A DNA stretch of 64,000 nt from positions 1 to 64,000 of the forward strand of contig CATECQ010000050.1 of NCBI GenBank assembly GCA_949498985.1. Reading direction: 5' to 3'. The first letter of the stretch is position 1; every line of letters begins with the position of its first letter. Below the pieces are notes generated by a model. It saw nothing but the letters and a program-made list of their open reading frames with translations. It was not told where the DNA came from and ran no database searches. This document shows, piece after piece, positions 55,067 to 63,980 of the stretch. The DNA is from Glaciecola sp. HTCC2999. GTDB lineage: Bacteria; Pseudomonadota; Gammaproteobacteria; Enterobacterales; Alteromonadaceae. A program made the position numbers and the translations under genes.

Positions 55067-56071
55067 CTAACGAGCTGGAATGAAACCGACTGCTTTATAG
55101 ACGTCAGCTAAAGTTTTTGCAGCACGCTCAGACGCTTTTTCCGCACCCATCTTCATGACTTCATTCAAATAGGTTTGATCATCTCGAATTGCATGGAAAC
55201 GTGTTTGAATTGGGGTGAGCATATCCACTACGGCTGCAGCGACATCCCCTTTTAAATGACCATACATTTTATCCGTATACTGTGGTACTAATTGCTCAAT
55301 TGAAGTGCCTGTTGTACACGAAAGTAAGGATAGCAGGTTTGAGACACCGGCTTTATTTTCAATATCATAGTAAATATTGGCAGCTTCATCAGAGTCAGTC
55401 ACAGCACGTTTGATCTTTTTAGAAAGCTTTTTAGGATCTTCTAATAAGCCGACGAAATTGTTTGGATTCTCATCTGATTTTGACATTTTTTTATTCGGAT
55501 CTTGCAAACTCATGACTCGAGCGCCAGACTTTGGAATATGTGGGTTTGGAATGGTGAGGGTATCACCATAAGCATTATTAAAACGAGTGGCGATATCTCG
55601 GGTTAATTCTAAATGCTGTTTTTGATCTTCACCTACGGGTACTTCATTGGCTTGATAAAGTAAAATATCAGCTGCTTGTAATACAGGGTAACTATAAAGA
55701 CCGACATTAATGTTAGATTCGTTTTTCGCTGATTTATCTTTAAACTGGGTCATACGATTGAGCTCGCCCATTTGCGTATAGCAGTTTAGTACCCATGCTA
55801 ATTGTGCATGTTCAGGGACATGGGATTGCATGAAAATAGTGCTTTGTTTGGGGTCGATACCACAGGCAAGATACAAAGCAAGACCATCCAAACAGGCATT
55901 TTTAAGTGCCTCAGGATCTTGGCGGACGGTGATGGCATGCAGATCCACAATCATGTATAGACAGTCATGGGTTGATTGCATCGCAACCCATTGCTTTAAT
56001 GCACCAAAATAATTTCCAATGGTAAGTTGTCCAGATGGTTGACAACCACTGAGTACGATAGGTTTGCTCAT
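55067..56071 (-). CDS. trpS: Tryptophanyl-tRNA synthetase
   Basis: The 334-residue class I synthetase charges tRNA-Trp. It has the HIGH-like motif in [37 protein letters not shown], and the KMSKS motif in [13 protein letters not shown]. The length is normal. It lies 10 bases after rpe; in E. coli gph stands between rpe and trpS, and it is missing here. Confidence 0.97.
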   Translation of the reverse strand: MSKPIVLSGCQPSGQLTIGNYFGALKQWVAMQSTHDCLYMIVDLHAITVRQDPEALKNACLDGLALYLACGIDPKQSTIFMQSHVPEHAQLAWVLNCYTQMGELNRMTQFKDKSAKNESNINVGLYSYPVLQAADILLYQANEVPVGEDQKQHLELTRDIATRFNNAYGDTLTIPNPHIPKSGARVMSLQDPNKKMSKSDENPNNFVGLLEDPKKLSKKIKRAVTDSDEAANIYYDIENKAGVSNLLSLLSCTTGTSIEQLVPQYTDKMYGHLKGDVAAAVVDMLTPIQTRFHAIRDDQTYLNEVMKMGAEKASERAAKTLADVYKAVGFIPAR

Positions 56072-56081
56072 AAAAATAGTC

Positions 56082-56750
56082 TTAAAGTGAAGCTAAATTA
56101 CGGCGCATTGTGCTAATGACTTCCGCATAATTAGGTTGGTTAAAGATAGCAGATCCAGCGACAAACATATCAGCACCTGCTGCTGCAATGGCTGCGATGT
56201 TATCACAATTAATACCACCGTCCACTTCGATACGAATGCTGCGACCAGAAGCATCAACTAGGGCTTTTACTTGAGCTATTTTGGTTAGAGTATGCTGAAT
56301 GAATTTTTGCCCACCAAAACCAGGATTCACTGACATTAACAAAATGTAATCCAATTTATGAATCGTGTGATCCAGGACTGATAATGGCGTTGCTGGATTT
56401 AATACAAGGCCAGCCTGGCAACCCCCTTCAATGATAAGTTGAAGACTGCGATCAACATGCTCAGAGGCTTCAGGATGAAAGCTGATCATACTCGCCCCCG
56501 CTGTGATAAATTGCTCAATCATACTATCCACAGGAGATACCATTAAATGGACATCAATTGGAGCCGTGATGCCATAATCACGTAATGCTTTGCAGATCGG
56601 CGCACCAAAAGATAGGTTTGGCACATAATGATTATCCATTACATCAAAATGCACCACGTCTGCACCCGCAGCAAGGACATTCTCGACTTCTTCACCTAAA
56701 CGTGCAAAGTCAGCAGATAAGATAGAAGGGGCGATAAGATAAGACGACAT
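56082..56750 (-). CDS. rpe: Ribulose-phosphate 3-epimerase
   Basis: The 222-residue TIM-barrel enzyme interconverts ribulose 5-phosphate and xylulose 5-phosphate. It has [46 protein letters not shown], the phosphate and metal site [12 protein letters not shown], and [11 protein letters not shown]. It begins the rpe-trpS-pabA run after a 420-base gap that also serves the divergent porin gene. Confidence 0.97.
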   Translation of the reverse strand: MSSYLIAPSILSADFARLGEEVENVLAAGADVVHFDVMDNHYVPNLSFGAPICKALRDYGITAPIDVHLMVSPVDSMIEQFITAGASMISFHPEASEHVDRSLQLIIEGGCQAGLVLNPATPLSVLDHTIHKLDYILLMSVNPGFGGQKFIQHTLTKIAQVKALVDASGRSIRIEVDGGINCDNIAAIAAAGADMFVAGSAIFNQPNYAEVISTMRRNLASL

Positions 56751-57170
56751 AACACTCTCCGTTTAATTAAAATATTTTACCTTGGTTTGGTGTTGCAAAA
56801 AAGCATAATCTCCAAGGAGTGATTAAAAGGCTTAATAGTCATTTAATCAACATGTCATTTTTCAGTGCATGCCGACGTATTTCATGCGCTAAAAAAGTGC
56901 ATTAGCAAATAATCCTGAATAAAGAAATCATCAGAGAGCTTACTCTGATATTTATAAAATCATTATATATCAATGTTTTATAAATAAATATTACCTTTTG
57001 GCATAATATCTGAATAGTGATTAGCAACTTGAGGAACATTTTGAAAAGACGGTGTCGGTATATTATCCATTAGACGATATTACTATTACCTAAGTTTACT
57101 CAATAATGCTCAATTGCTGTGAAAACTATAATAATGCAGCTATTTACTTTTTTATCATTTGGAGAAATAC
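56751..57170. promoter_or_regulatory. Divergent control region between rpe and the porin gene
   Basis: These 420 bases contain no credible gene. They hold a 15-bp AT-rich hairpin (56949-56986), a dyad TGATTAA (56820-56826) with TTAATCA (56843-56849), and a -10-like TATAAT at about 57127 before the porin ribosome site GGAG. The porin leader is probably under environmental control, but no named regulator site is recognised. Confidence 0.4.
56949..56986. repeat. Long AT-rich inverted repeat upstream of the porin gene
   Basis: TATTTATAAAA (56949-56959) and TTTTATAAATA (56976-56986) pair perfectly. After one bulged T the inner CATT (56961-56964) and AATG (56972-56975) also pair, leaving an ATATATC loop. 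There is no GC-rich core or T tract typical of a terminator. Confidence 0.7.
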
Positions 57171-57782
57171 ATGAAACTACTAAAATTAACAGCATTATCT
57201 GCTGCACTTCTTTCTACTTCTGTTATGGCTGATTGGTCAGCTAACGTTGGTATGGTTTCTGATTACCACTTCCGTGGTATTCAACAAACTCAATCTGCAT
57301 CCGCTTCTGCAGGTGTTGATTTTGAGCAAGGCGGTTTTTATGCTGGTACATGGACAGCTGAAGTTGAAGATGGTCTAGAAATCGATTTTTATGCAGGTTA
57401 CGGTGTTGAATTAGAAAACGGTTTATCACTGGGTTTAGGTGCTACTACATACCAATACACGGGTGATTTTGATTCTGCATATAATGAATTAAACTTTTCG
57501 GCAGGCATGGGAATGTTTAGCTTAGAATATTCTGTAGGTACATGGGATGGCCCAGTAGGTGCAGAAGTGGAAGAAGATTATGATTTCATTGGTTTATCTT
57601 TTGAAAATAATGGTTTTAGCGCGACAGTTGGCTCTTGGGGTAAAGATTTTAGTGGTGAATATGTCGAACTAGGCTATGGTGCATCTGTCGGTGAGTTTGA
57701 TGTAGGTGTTGGTCTGGTAATGTCTGGTAGTGATTTAGACGATAAAGAATCATTATATTTCTCAATCGGTAAATCTTTCTAA
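57171..57782 (+). CDS. TorF-family putative outer membrane porin
   Basis: The 203-residue protein has a signal peptide cleaved after SVMA (MKLLKLTALSAALLSTSVMA). Beta strands follow, alternating with Gly/Asp/Glu-rich turns, starting DWSANVGMVSDYHFRGIQQT and ending SLYFSIGKSF with a terminal Phe, as outer membrane barrels do. The opening motif matches the Gcw_chp/TorF family, barrels of unknown cargo common in marine gammaproteobacteria. GGAG precedes ATG 57171; an ATG four codons earlier lacks a ribosome site. A strong terminator follows. Confidence 0.87.
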   Translation: MKLLKLTALSAALLSTSVMADWSANVGMVSDYHFRGIQQTQSASASAGVDFEQGGFYAGTWTAEVEDGLEIDFYAGYGVELENGLSLGLGATTYQYTGDFDSAYNELNFSAGMGMFSLEYSVGTWDGPVGAEVEEDYDFIGLSFENNGFSATVGSWGKDFSGEYVELGYGASVGEFDVGVGLVMSGSDLDDKESLYFSIGKSF

Positions 57783-57813
57783 TCAGTCCGAACTGAAATA
57801 CTCACATAAATAT

Positions 57814-57851
57814 AAAATACAAACTCACTCAGGTGTGTTTGTATTTTTTTT
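57814..57851 (+). terminator. Terminator of the porin gene
   Basis: AAATACAAAC (57815-57824) pairs with GTTTGTATTT (57837-57846), extended inside by CAC/GTG, and is followed by a long T run. Confidence 0.93.
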
Positions 57852-57871
57852 ATTTAAGCCTATAATAAAAT

Positions 57872-58297
57872 ATGGATGTAAGACTAAAAGAAAATGTAGA
57901 TATGATAGTTACCAACAAAGTTGTAGTATTTTCATTGTTAGGGTTAAGCGTGGTTGCAGCGGATTATGTGGTTGCATACAAAGAAGCCCAGCCTCTTCTT
58001 AATTGTCAGCAAGCATTGGATAATGATTCATTTTTTGCATTAAGTCATCTGTCTTCATCAAAAGCAATGTCAAATACATTTCAAGCGACTAATCTTCACA
58101 CGGATATTGCCAAAACTAAGTCACAGCAGCTAGCTGATTATTCTCAGTGCTTAATTAAAGAGGATAATAGCGTCAGTTGGTCGGATTGGTTTTTTTCGTG
58201 GCAAGACTCTCCCACATTTCATTATCTTGATTTACTTGAATTATTGACGCCAGTTGATAATAGCGATAATGGTGGTTCTCATCCGGTTAAGCATTAA
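57872..58297 (+). CDS. Unrecognised small protein with an N-terminal membrane or signal segment
   Basis: The 141-residue frame has a hydrophobic segment (KVVVFSLLGLSVVAADYVVA) near its start, then a polar domain with two cysteines (LLNCQQALDND, DYSQCLIKED) that could form a disulfide, and aromatic SWSDWFFSWQDSPTFHYLD. An internal ATG at 57902 would give a cleaner signal-anchor protein of 131 residues; neither start has a clear ribosome site. It lies 3 bases before the DUF2970 gene and is probably co-transcribed. I do not recognise the family. Confidence 0.6.
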   Translation: MDVRLKENVDMIVTNKVVVFSLLGLSVVAADYVVAYKEAQPLLNCQQALDNDSFFALSHLSSSKAMSNTFQATNLHTDIAKTKSQQLADYSQCLIKEDNSVSWSDWFFSWQDSPTFHYLDLLELLTPVDNSDNGGSHPVKH

Positions 58298-58300
58298 CTC

Positions 58301-58510
58301 ATGGATGATGTTACCCAAACACCTAAAAAGCCCTCTTTTTGGCAAGTCATAAAAGCCGTCAGTGCTAGTATGCTAGGCGTGCAGTCTCAAAAGAACTATC
58401 AGGATGACTTTTCAAGTCACTCTGCCATACCTTACTTAATTGTAGGTATCGTTTTTGTGGGGATATTTATCTTAGGTTTACTATTATTAGTGAATCTAGT
58501 CTTACTTTAG
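58301..58510 (+). CDS. DUF2970 family small membrane protein
   Basis: The 69-residue protein contains KKPSFWQVIKAVSASMLGVQSQKNYQDDF followed by one transmembrane helix (YLIVGIVFVGIFILGLLLLV), which is the complete DUF2970 pattern (shown here in two parts of a single small protein). The family is widespread in gammaproteobacteria and has no known function. It is convergent with dam, with only 3 bases between them. Confidence 0.82.
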   Translation: MDDVTQTPKKPSFWQVIKAVSASMLGVQSQKNYQDDFSSHSAIPYLIVGIVFVGIFILGLLLLVNLVLL

Positions 58511-58513
58511 CTT

Positions 58514-59356
58514 TCATTCAAGGGGGGCATATAAAGCAAGTACTTCTTTGACCTTTCCTCGCGTTTTACCTTTTTGACTAATATTACGTTGAACAGCAAA
58601 CTTAGATTGTTTGCTAGCATTTTGGTAGAGGTTTTTAGTGAAAGGTACCCAGTGATTAGAAATAACGGTAGCGATACCTTGTAGCTGTGCATGTTGTGCA
58701 CATTCTACTAAACGAGCTTGTTCTTCATCTCCAAAATCATTCCCCGCGTAGGCTGTAAAATTTGATGTGCGATTAATCGGAGAGTAGGGAGGGTCGCAAT
58801 AAACGACATCTTCATTGGTTAGCTGCGCAAAAGCTGTAGCAAAGTCACCTTGGATAAATGTCGCATTTTGAGCACGTTGAGCAAAAAAATGCATTTCTTT
58901 TTCTGGGAAATAAGGCTGTTTATAACGACCAAATGGGACATTGTAACCGCCTTTTTGATTATACCGACAAAGCCCATTATACCCATGACGATTCAAGTAG
59001 ATAAATAATATTGCTCGTTCTACGGGATCAGTTGTCGCATTAAATTGTGACCGAAGGGCATAATACGCTTCAGCTTGGTTATAGCTACCATCAAAATATA
59101 CACGACTTTTTTCAATAATGACGTCACTTGAAGTTTTTAGCAGATTGAATAACGAGATGAGATCTTGGTTCATATCTACTAACAAGTACTCATCAAAATC
59201 TACATTAAGAAAAACCGAACCTCCACCAACAAAAGGTTCCACTAAACGGCGTTTCCCTTTCGTTGGTAAGATAGCTTGGATATGAGGGATGACTTTTTTT
59301 TTGCCCCCAGCCCACTTCAAAAAAGAACGGTGCAGATTATTGTGTTTATTTGTCAT
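58514..59356 (-). CDS. dam: DNA adenine methyltransferase (GATC)
   Basis: The 280-residue D12-class enzyme methylates adenine in GATC, serving mismatch repair and replication control. It has KWAGGKKKVIPHIQAILP, the SAM motif EPFVGGGSVFLN, YLNRHGYNGLCRYNQKGGYN, and the catalytic DPPY in VVYCDPPYSPINRT. The aroK-aroB-dam-rpe neighbourhood supports dam proper rather than a phage methylase. The damX gene, normally between aroB and dam, is absent. Confidence 0.95.
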   Translation of the reverse strand: MTNKHNNLHRSFLKWAGGKKKVIPHIQAILPTKGKRRLVEPFVGGGSVFLNVDFDEYLLVDMNQDLISLFNLLKTSSDVIIEKSRVYFDGSYNQAEAYYALRSQFNATTDPVERAILFIYLNRHGYNGLCRYNQKGGYNVPFGRYKQPYFPEKEMHFFAQRAQNATFIQGDFATAFAQLTNEDVVYCDPPYSPINRTSNFTAYAGNDFGDEEQARLVECAQHAQLQGIATVISNHWVPFTKNLYQNASKQSKFAVQRNISQKGKTRGKVKEVLALYAPLE

Positions 59357-59359
59357 CCG

Positions 59360-59560
59360 TTAAGAGTGTTTCATTCTTGATGGCGCTATCCGATTTATTA
59401 ATGGAGTAAGCACACAAACCATAGGTGGTTTAGAGTTTACCGTGCGACGTGCTTCTTGAATAGAAGAATAATCATTATTTGACGAGGTGCTATAACATCT
59501 ATCACTGTGACAATGGGTTTCGTATAAACAACCCACTGATACTATGAATGTTGTCGTCAT
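59360..59560 (-). CDS. Doubtful small open frame between aroB and dam
   Basis: A frame of 66 codons from the ATG at 59560 (77 from a TTG at 59593) ends 3 bases before the dam start. It reads MTTTFIVSVGCLYETHCHS and is Cys- and Ser-rich in its first half. There is no ribosome site, no known family and no SPOR domain, so it is not damX. The tight spacing to dam is the only argument for it. The rest of the 259-base gap holds nothing else I can name. Confidence 0.25.
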   Translation of the reverse strand: MTTTFIVSVGCLYETHCHSDRCYSTSSNNDYSSIQEARRTVNSKPPMVCVLTPLINRIAPSRMKHS

Positions 59561-59615
59561 TAAATTGTTCAATGTTTCAACGTTTTGGTTCAACGTGGAA
59601 TAAGTACGCTGTGAA

Positions 59616-60686
59616 TTAATCAGTGCCTAAAATAGGTGTCAATACATCTAATGTCACATCATCTGTCACAATTGCCGAGCCAATACCTGTAGGTATAATA
59701 AACCGTATTTTACCGGCTAATACTTTCTTATCATGACCCATATGTTGCATGTAAGTATGAGTTGTCATGTTATCAGGGCCTTCAGTGGGTAAATTAAACG
59801 CAGCATGAAGACTTATAATTCGTTCCAACTGAGCTTCGGTTATACGATGTTGAGCTACTGCTACTCGAGAAGCTATGATTGTTCCTGCGGCTACAGCTTC
59901 ACCATGAAGCCAGTTTCCATAGCCCATTTCAGCTTCTATAGCGTGACCAAATGTATGACCTAAATTAAGTAGTGCTCGGAGTCCCTTTTCACGTTCATCT
60001 TGAGCGACAATTTCAGCTTTAATTGAGCAACACCTTTCAATGGCATAGCTCAACGCAACAGGGTCTAAAGCTTTTAATAAAGAGACATTATCTTCTAACC
60101 AAGTAAACAGCTCTGCATCATAGATGATCCCATATTTAATGACTTCGGCCATACCTGCACCAAATTCACGTTGTGGCAATGTGGAGAGCGACTGGGTATC
60201 GATAAATACAGATTTAGGCTGATAAAAAGCACCAATCATGTTTTTGCCTAATGGATGGTTTACCGCTGTTTTGCCTCCTACGGAGGAATCAACTTGGGAT
60301 AATAATGTTGTTGGTATTTGAATAAAGTCAATTCCACGCTGGAAGGTTGCTGCGACAAAACCGGTTAAGTCACCAATCACTCCCCCACCCAGAGCGATTA
60401 AAGTAGTATCTCGTGAGGCGTGGTTTTCGAGTAAAAAACTATGGACTTTTGCAAAATGGGTCAAGTCTTTATACTGCTCACCATCAGGTAAGCTGACATG
60501 ACTGACATTGGGATGTTGTAATGCTTGGATGAGTTTATCTAAATAAAGCGGAGCAATCGTATCATTGGTGACAATGACTACTTTTTCACTGGTGATATGA
60601 TCAAATAAGCCAGATTGAGTTAACAATCCGGCTTGAATGTGTATCGGGTAGCTACGCGCCCCCAGGTCGACGTTAAGAGTAGGCAT
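59616..60686 (-). CDS. aroB: 3-dehydroquinate synthase
   Basis: The 356-residue NAD-dependent enzyme makes 3-dehydroquinate from DAHP in the shikimate pathway. It has [51 protein letters not shown], the zinc ligand region [20 protein letters not shown] and LHGEAV. Length is typical. It lies 18 bases after aroK. Confidence 0.97.
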   Translation of the reverse strand: MPTLNVDLGARSYPIHIQAGLLTQSGLFDHITSEKVVIVTNDTIAPLYLDKLIQALQHPNVSHVSLPDGEQYKDLTHFAKVHSFLLENHASRDTTLIALGGGVIGDLTGFVAATFQRGIDFIQIPTTLLSQVDSSVGGKTAVNHPLGKNMIGAFYQPKSVFIDTQSLSTLPQREFGAGMAEVIKYGIIYDAELFTWLEDNVSLLKALDPVALSYAIERCCSIKAEIVAQDEREKGLRALLNLGHTFGHAIEAEMGYGNWLHGEAVAAGTIIASRVAVAQHRITEAQLERIISLHAAFNLPTEGPDNMTTHTYMQHMGHDKKVLAGKIRFIIPTGIGSAIVTDDVTLDVLTPILGTD

Positions 60687-60704
60687 GGGGAAAACTCCTG
60701 TAGG

Positions 60705-61220
60705 TTATAATCCGATTTTTTGAATAATTTGATTAGCGACTGAACGAGCGCTTTGATCATCCGTGTCGACTACATAATCGGCCACTTCTTCATAGAGTGG
60801 ATTCCGTGATTCAGCTAAATCACGTAAAACGGTTTCAGGATCGTCATTTTGAAGTAAGGGGCGACGTTTATCACGTTGAGTACGTGCTACTTGTTTGTCG
60901 ATAGTGGTCTGTAAATATACGACTATACCACGAGCTGATAAACGGTTACGTACTGCCTGGGTAATAATGGAACCACCACCTGTCGCCAGTACAATACCTT
61001 GTTTGTCAGAAAGTTCGTTAATAATATCTAACTCGCGCTTACGAAATCCTTCTTCGCCTTCAAGGTCGAAGATCCAGGCGATATCGGCGCCTGTTTTACG
61101 TTCAATTTCGTGATCGGAATCAAAGAATTCAAGATGCAGTTCATCTGCAAGGTGTCTACCAATGGTGCTTTTTCCAGCGCCCATAGGTCCTACCAAAAAG
61201 ATATTACGTTTTTCAGCCAT
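60705..61220 (-). CDS. aroK: Shikimate kinase I
   Basis: This 171-residue kinase phosphorylates shikimate. It has the Walker A motif [11 protein letters not shown], the shikimate site [29 protein letters not shown] and the lid RDKRRPLL. The frame opens five codons earlier with GTG, but [13 protein letters not shown] is the universal start. It heads aroK-aroB downstream of pilQ, with a promoter visible at 61362-61390. Confidence 0.96.
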   Translation of the reverse strand: MAEKRNIFLVGPMGAGKSTIGRHLADELHLEFFDSDHEIERKTGADIAWIFDLEGEEGFRKRELDIINELSDKQGIVLATGGGSIITQAVRNRLSARGIVVYLQTTIDKQVARTQRDKRRPLLQNDDPETVLRDLAESRNPLYEEVADYVVDTDDQSARSVANQIIQKIGL

Positions 61221-61361
61221 ATCTGGATAATTCACTTTTTAAGTAATTGATTTTTAATGGGAAGATGCGCGTTTACTAAGCTACCCATTACGTAGTTGTA
61301 TCGTAGGCAAGCATGCTACAAACACAACGCCTCAGACCTCGTCTAAATTTCGAGTGTGCGG

Positions 61362-61390
61362 ATTATCGCAGTCTTGGCCGTTGCAAGCAA
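61362..61390 (-). promoter_or_regulatory. Sigma-70 promoter for aroK-aroB
   Basis: On the minus strand TTGCTT (61385-61390) and GATAAT (61362-61367) are separated by 17 bases, a good -35/-10 pair. It lies just inside the 180-base gap after pilQ, about 140 bases upstream of aroK. Confidence 0.6.
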
Positions 61391-61400
61391 GTTAAATGAT

Positions 61401-62825
61401 TTATTCCATGATGATTTTAGGCGTCACAAATATCAAAAGTTCGCGTTTTTGTTCTATAGTGACCTCATTTTGAAATAATCTCCCAAGCATTGGGATATCA
61501 GCAAGAACGGGTACTTTGGAGGTATCATTTGTACTAGTTTGTTGAAAAATACCCCCTAGAACTATTGTTTCGTTATTATCAACTAATACTTGGGTTTTGA
61601 TTTCTTGGGTATCAACAGCGACGGCTGGACCAGTAGATGTCGCTACGGTTTCCCCTCGAGTATCTTGAGTAACTACGAGATCTAAAATAATACGATGATC
61701 AGGCGTGATATGGGGAGTGACCTTTAAGCTCAAAACTGCTTTTTTGAACTCTACGGATGTCGCACCATTTGCAGTGGATTGTACATAGGGTATTTCTGTG
61801 CCTTGCTCAATATAAGCTTCTTGTTGATTGGCGACAGTGATTCTTGGACTAGCAATGATTTCACCTTTGTTTTCTGTCTCCAGGGCAGAAAGTTCTAAAT
61901 CTAGAATTGTGCCATTCATTAAACTCGCTAATTGAATGCCCATTCGACCTGAAGAATTAGCGACGGGTAAATTGACATTTAAACGATCACTGATATCAGG
62001 TACTACACCCGCGTTAATCTGATTAGCAGCTTGCGCGCTTCCAGATAACCCGAGATCACCATGTTGTCCGGTGAGTCCCCAGCGAACACCAAGCTGTTCA
62101 TCAATATTGTCACGGACAGTCACAATACGTGATTCGATTAATACCTGGCGCACAGGAATATCCAATTCATTGATGAGTTTGATAGCCATCTCTACCGAAT
62201 TTTGGGTATCACGCAGTAAAATCGTATTGGTCCTTTCATCTACAGCGACTGAACCCCGACTAGATAGTGTGCCTCCATTTGAGGATTGAAGCAGCTTTGC
62301 CATTTGTTCGGCTTTAGCATAATTAACACGATGATATTTTGATATCAGCGGTGCTAAACTTTCTGTATGTTGTTTAACCGCTAACATGGCATTTTCACGA
62401 GTTGATAATTCTTCTTGAGGCGCAATAAGGATGACATTTCCTTCGATTCGTTGGTCTAATCCGCGAATTTTCAGGATCATAGCAAGCGCTTGATCCCATG
62501 GAACATCATTTAAATTAATCGTGACATTGCCCGTCACTGAATCGGTCGTTACGAGATTAAAGTCATTGAGTTGTGCAATGATTTGTAACACTTGGCGAAC
62601 GGGGACGTCTTTAAGATCCAGACTGATTGGAGTACCGGTGTAGATGGTCTGGTTGATATGGGTATTGTCAGCCATTGGTACAGAAATATTCACTTGGCGT
62701 TTAGGTGTCGATGTCTCAGTGACAGATGTATGTAATTCTGTTTGAGCATTCACGACACTACTCAACATGAGTATTAGTATGATTGACAAGCAAGTGTTCT
62801 TTTTTGGGTTCACAACATTAAGCAT
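61401..62825 (-). CDS. pilQ: Type IV pilus secretin PilQ, short form without AMIN domains
   Basis: The 474-residue outer membrane secretin starts at ATG 62825 behind GAGGAA and has a signal peptide cleaved after SSVVNA. After a linker of about 50 residues come STN (LDLKDVPVRQVLQIIAQ, VTINLNDVPWDQALAMIL), a secretin N1 domain (YHRVNYAKAEQMAKLLQSS) and the secretin core (VLIESRIVTV, IIASPRITVANQQEAYIEQG, VDTQEIKTQVLVDNNETIVLGG, VPVLADIPMLGRLF). The AMIN peptidoglycan-binding repeats seen in most PilQ proteins are missing, making it similar in size to HofQ. The start overlaps the pilP end by 8 bases. Confidence 0.94.
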   Translation of the reverse strand: MLNVVNPKKNTCLSIILILMLSSVVNAQTELHTSVTETSTPKRQVNISVPMADNTHINQTIYTGTPISLDLKDVPVRQVLQIIAQLNDFNLVTTDSVTGNVTINLNDVPWDQALAMILKIRGLDQRIEGNVILIAPQEELSTRENAMLAVKQHTESLAPLISKYHRVNYAKAEQMAKLLQSSNGGTLSSRGSVAVDERTNTILLRDTQNSVEMAIKLINELDIPVRQVLIESRIVTVRDNIDEQLGVRWGLTGQHGDLGLSGSAQAANQINAGVVPDISDRLNVNLPVANSSGRMGIQLASLMNGTILDLELSALETENKGEIIASPRITVANQQEAYIEQGTEIPYVQSTANGATSVEFKKAVLSLKVTPHITPDHRIILDLVVTQDTRGETVATSTGPAVAVDTQEIKTQVLVDNNETIVLGGIFQQTSTNDTSKVPVLADIPMLGRLFQNEVTIEQKRELLIFVTPKIIME

Positions 62826-63378
62826 GTTTTTCCTCGTCAGCATCCATCGTAAACAATAAAAACATTTCTTCACGTTGATAACACCCTGAACCATCTGGAA
62901 TCATTTGAGTAATCACCACATGGTCTACTTCGATATCGGTAATTTGGCCATTAAATAATCCTAGATAGTGGCCAACACGTGCTTGATGTAATTGACCATC
63001 TTGGGTTTTAAATAGAGCAATAGATGTATTGTTAATCAGCATCACACCTGACATTGAAATAGAGTCAATAGCATAAGTTTCCAGCGGAGAAGTATGACGA
63101 GAAGTATTTGGAGTAAGACAGTTTTTGCTTTGGTTGCCGTTTATTTGTATTTCCGGTTGTTTAGCATTTTCAAATGGCGAGCGCAGATGAAGTGATTGAT
63201 ATTCGTAATCTGGCAATGTCAGAAATTCTGATATCGCTCCAACAGTGATAGGGGTTGATGATTTTACTGCAGTGGTGAATTGTTTTAAGTCCTGTATTGA
63301 TGTCGAACAACCGCTTAGCAAGGTAACTAACATGATATAACTAACTAGATGGATTGAATGTGATAATTGACGCTTCAT
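62818..63378 (-). CDS. pilP: Type IV pilus assembly lipoprotein PilP
   Basis: This 186-residue lipoprotein has the lipobox LSGC at residues 21-24 and the PilP core: LRSPFEN, SISMSGVMLINN, HQARVGHYLGLFNGQITDIE. It links the inner membrane PilMNO complex to the PilQ secretin. It overlaps pilO by 4 bases and pilQ by 8. Its linker contains an odd Cys (KNCLTPN) and another near the end (GSGCYQRE). Confidence 0.92.
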   Translation of the reverse strand: MKRQLSHSIHLVSYIMLVTLLSGCSTSIQDLKQFTTAVKSSTPITVGAISEFLTLPDYEYQSLHLRSPFENAKQPEIQINGNQSKNCLTPNTSRHTSPLETYAIDSISMSGVMLINNTSIALFKTQDGQLHQARVGHYLGLFNGQITDIEVDHVVITQMIPDGSGCYQREEMFLLFTMDADEEKHA

Positions 63379-63980
63379 AATGTGTTGGCTTCCGTTTTAC
63401 TTGCAGTACGATAGGTTTTGGCTTGCATTTGTAAGCGTAACCCTCCGGTGTCATGGGTTATTGTAAAATCATGCAATGTCACTATCCGAGGTAACGTTGC
63501 TATCTTTGTTACAAACTCTCCAAAATCGTGATAATGGCCGGTAACATCTAACTGTATCGGAAGTTCTGCATAAAACTCTTTTTCAATTTCTGGCAGCCAT
63601 TGCAACAATTTAAAAGAAAGTCCTGATGTAGTCCCAAGATACGTAATGTCATTAAGTAATCCTGGAGTCTCATTGCTAGTGGGTAGTGATTTGAGCATGA
63701 ATGTAAAATCCCGTTCCAGCTGTTCTAATTGAATTTTATGTCGAGGTAAATTCACAGTAATGCGATACTTGGCCGAAAATTCCCGTTTGAGAGTGATTTC
63801 TGCTTGCTTAGTTTGGCTGAGTATCGGTAACTTAGGGCTTATAAATGTAGACCAACCCAAACCTAAACTTAAAGTTGTTAATACCATTGCCATGACAATT
63901 TTCACTTCAAATGGCCAGCTAGCGATTTGTTCAAAGTCGAGTTGATTGATCTCTTTGAGTTGTGCAATATTAAACGACAT
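63375..63980 (-). CDS. pilO: Type IV pilus assembly protein PilO
   Basis: This 201-residue protein has one transmembrane helix (IVMAMVLTTLSLGLGWSTFI), a coiled-coil stretch (KLPILSQTKQAEITLKREF) and a ferredoxin-like periplasmic domain (LLNDITYLGTTSGLSFKLLQ, VTGHYHDFGEFVTKIATLPR). It dimerises with PilN. I chose ATG 63980 over GTG 63983 because GGAG is 7 bases before it, and it overlaps the pilN stop (TGATG). Confidence 0.93.
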   Translation of the reverse strand: MSFNIAQLKEINQLDFEQIASWPFEVKIVMAMVLTTLSLGLGWSTFISPKLPILSQTKQAEITLKREFSAKYRITVNLPRHKIQLEQLERDFTFMLKSLPTSNETPGLLNDITYLGTTSGLSFKLLQWLPEIEKEFYAELPIQLDVTGHYHDFGEFVTKIATLPRIVTLHDFTITHDTGGLRLQMQAKTYRTASKTEANTL

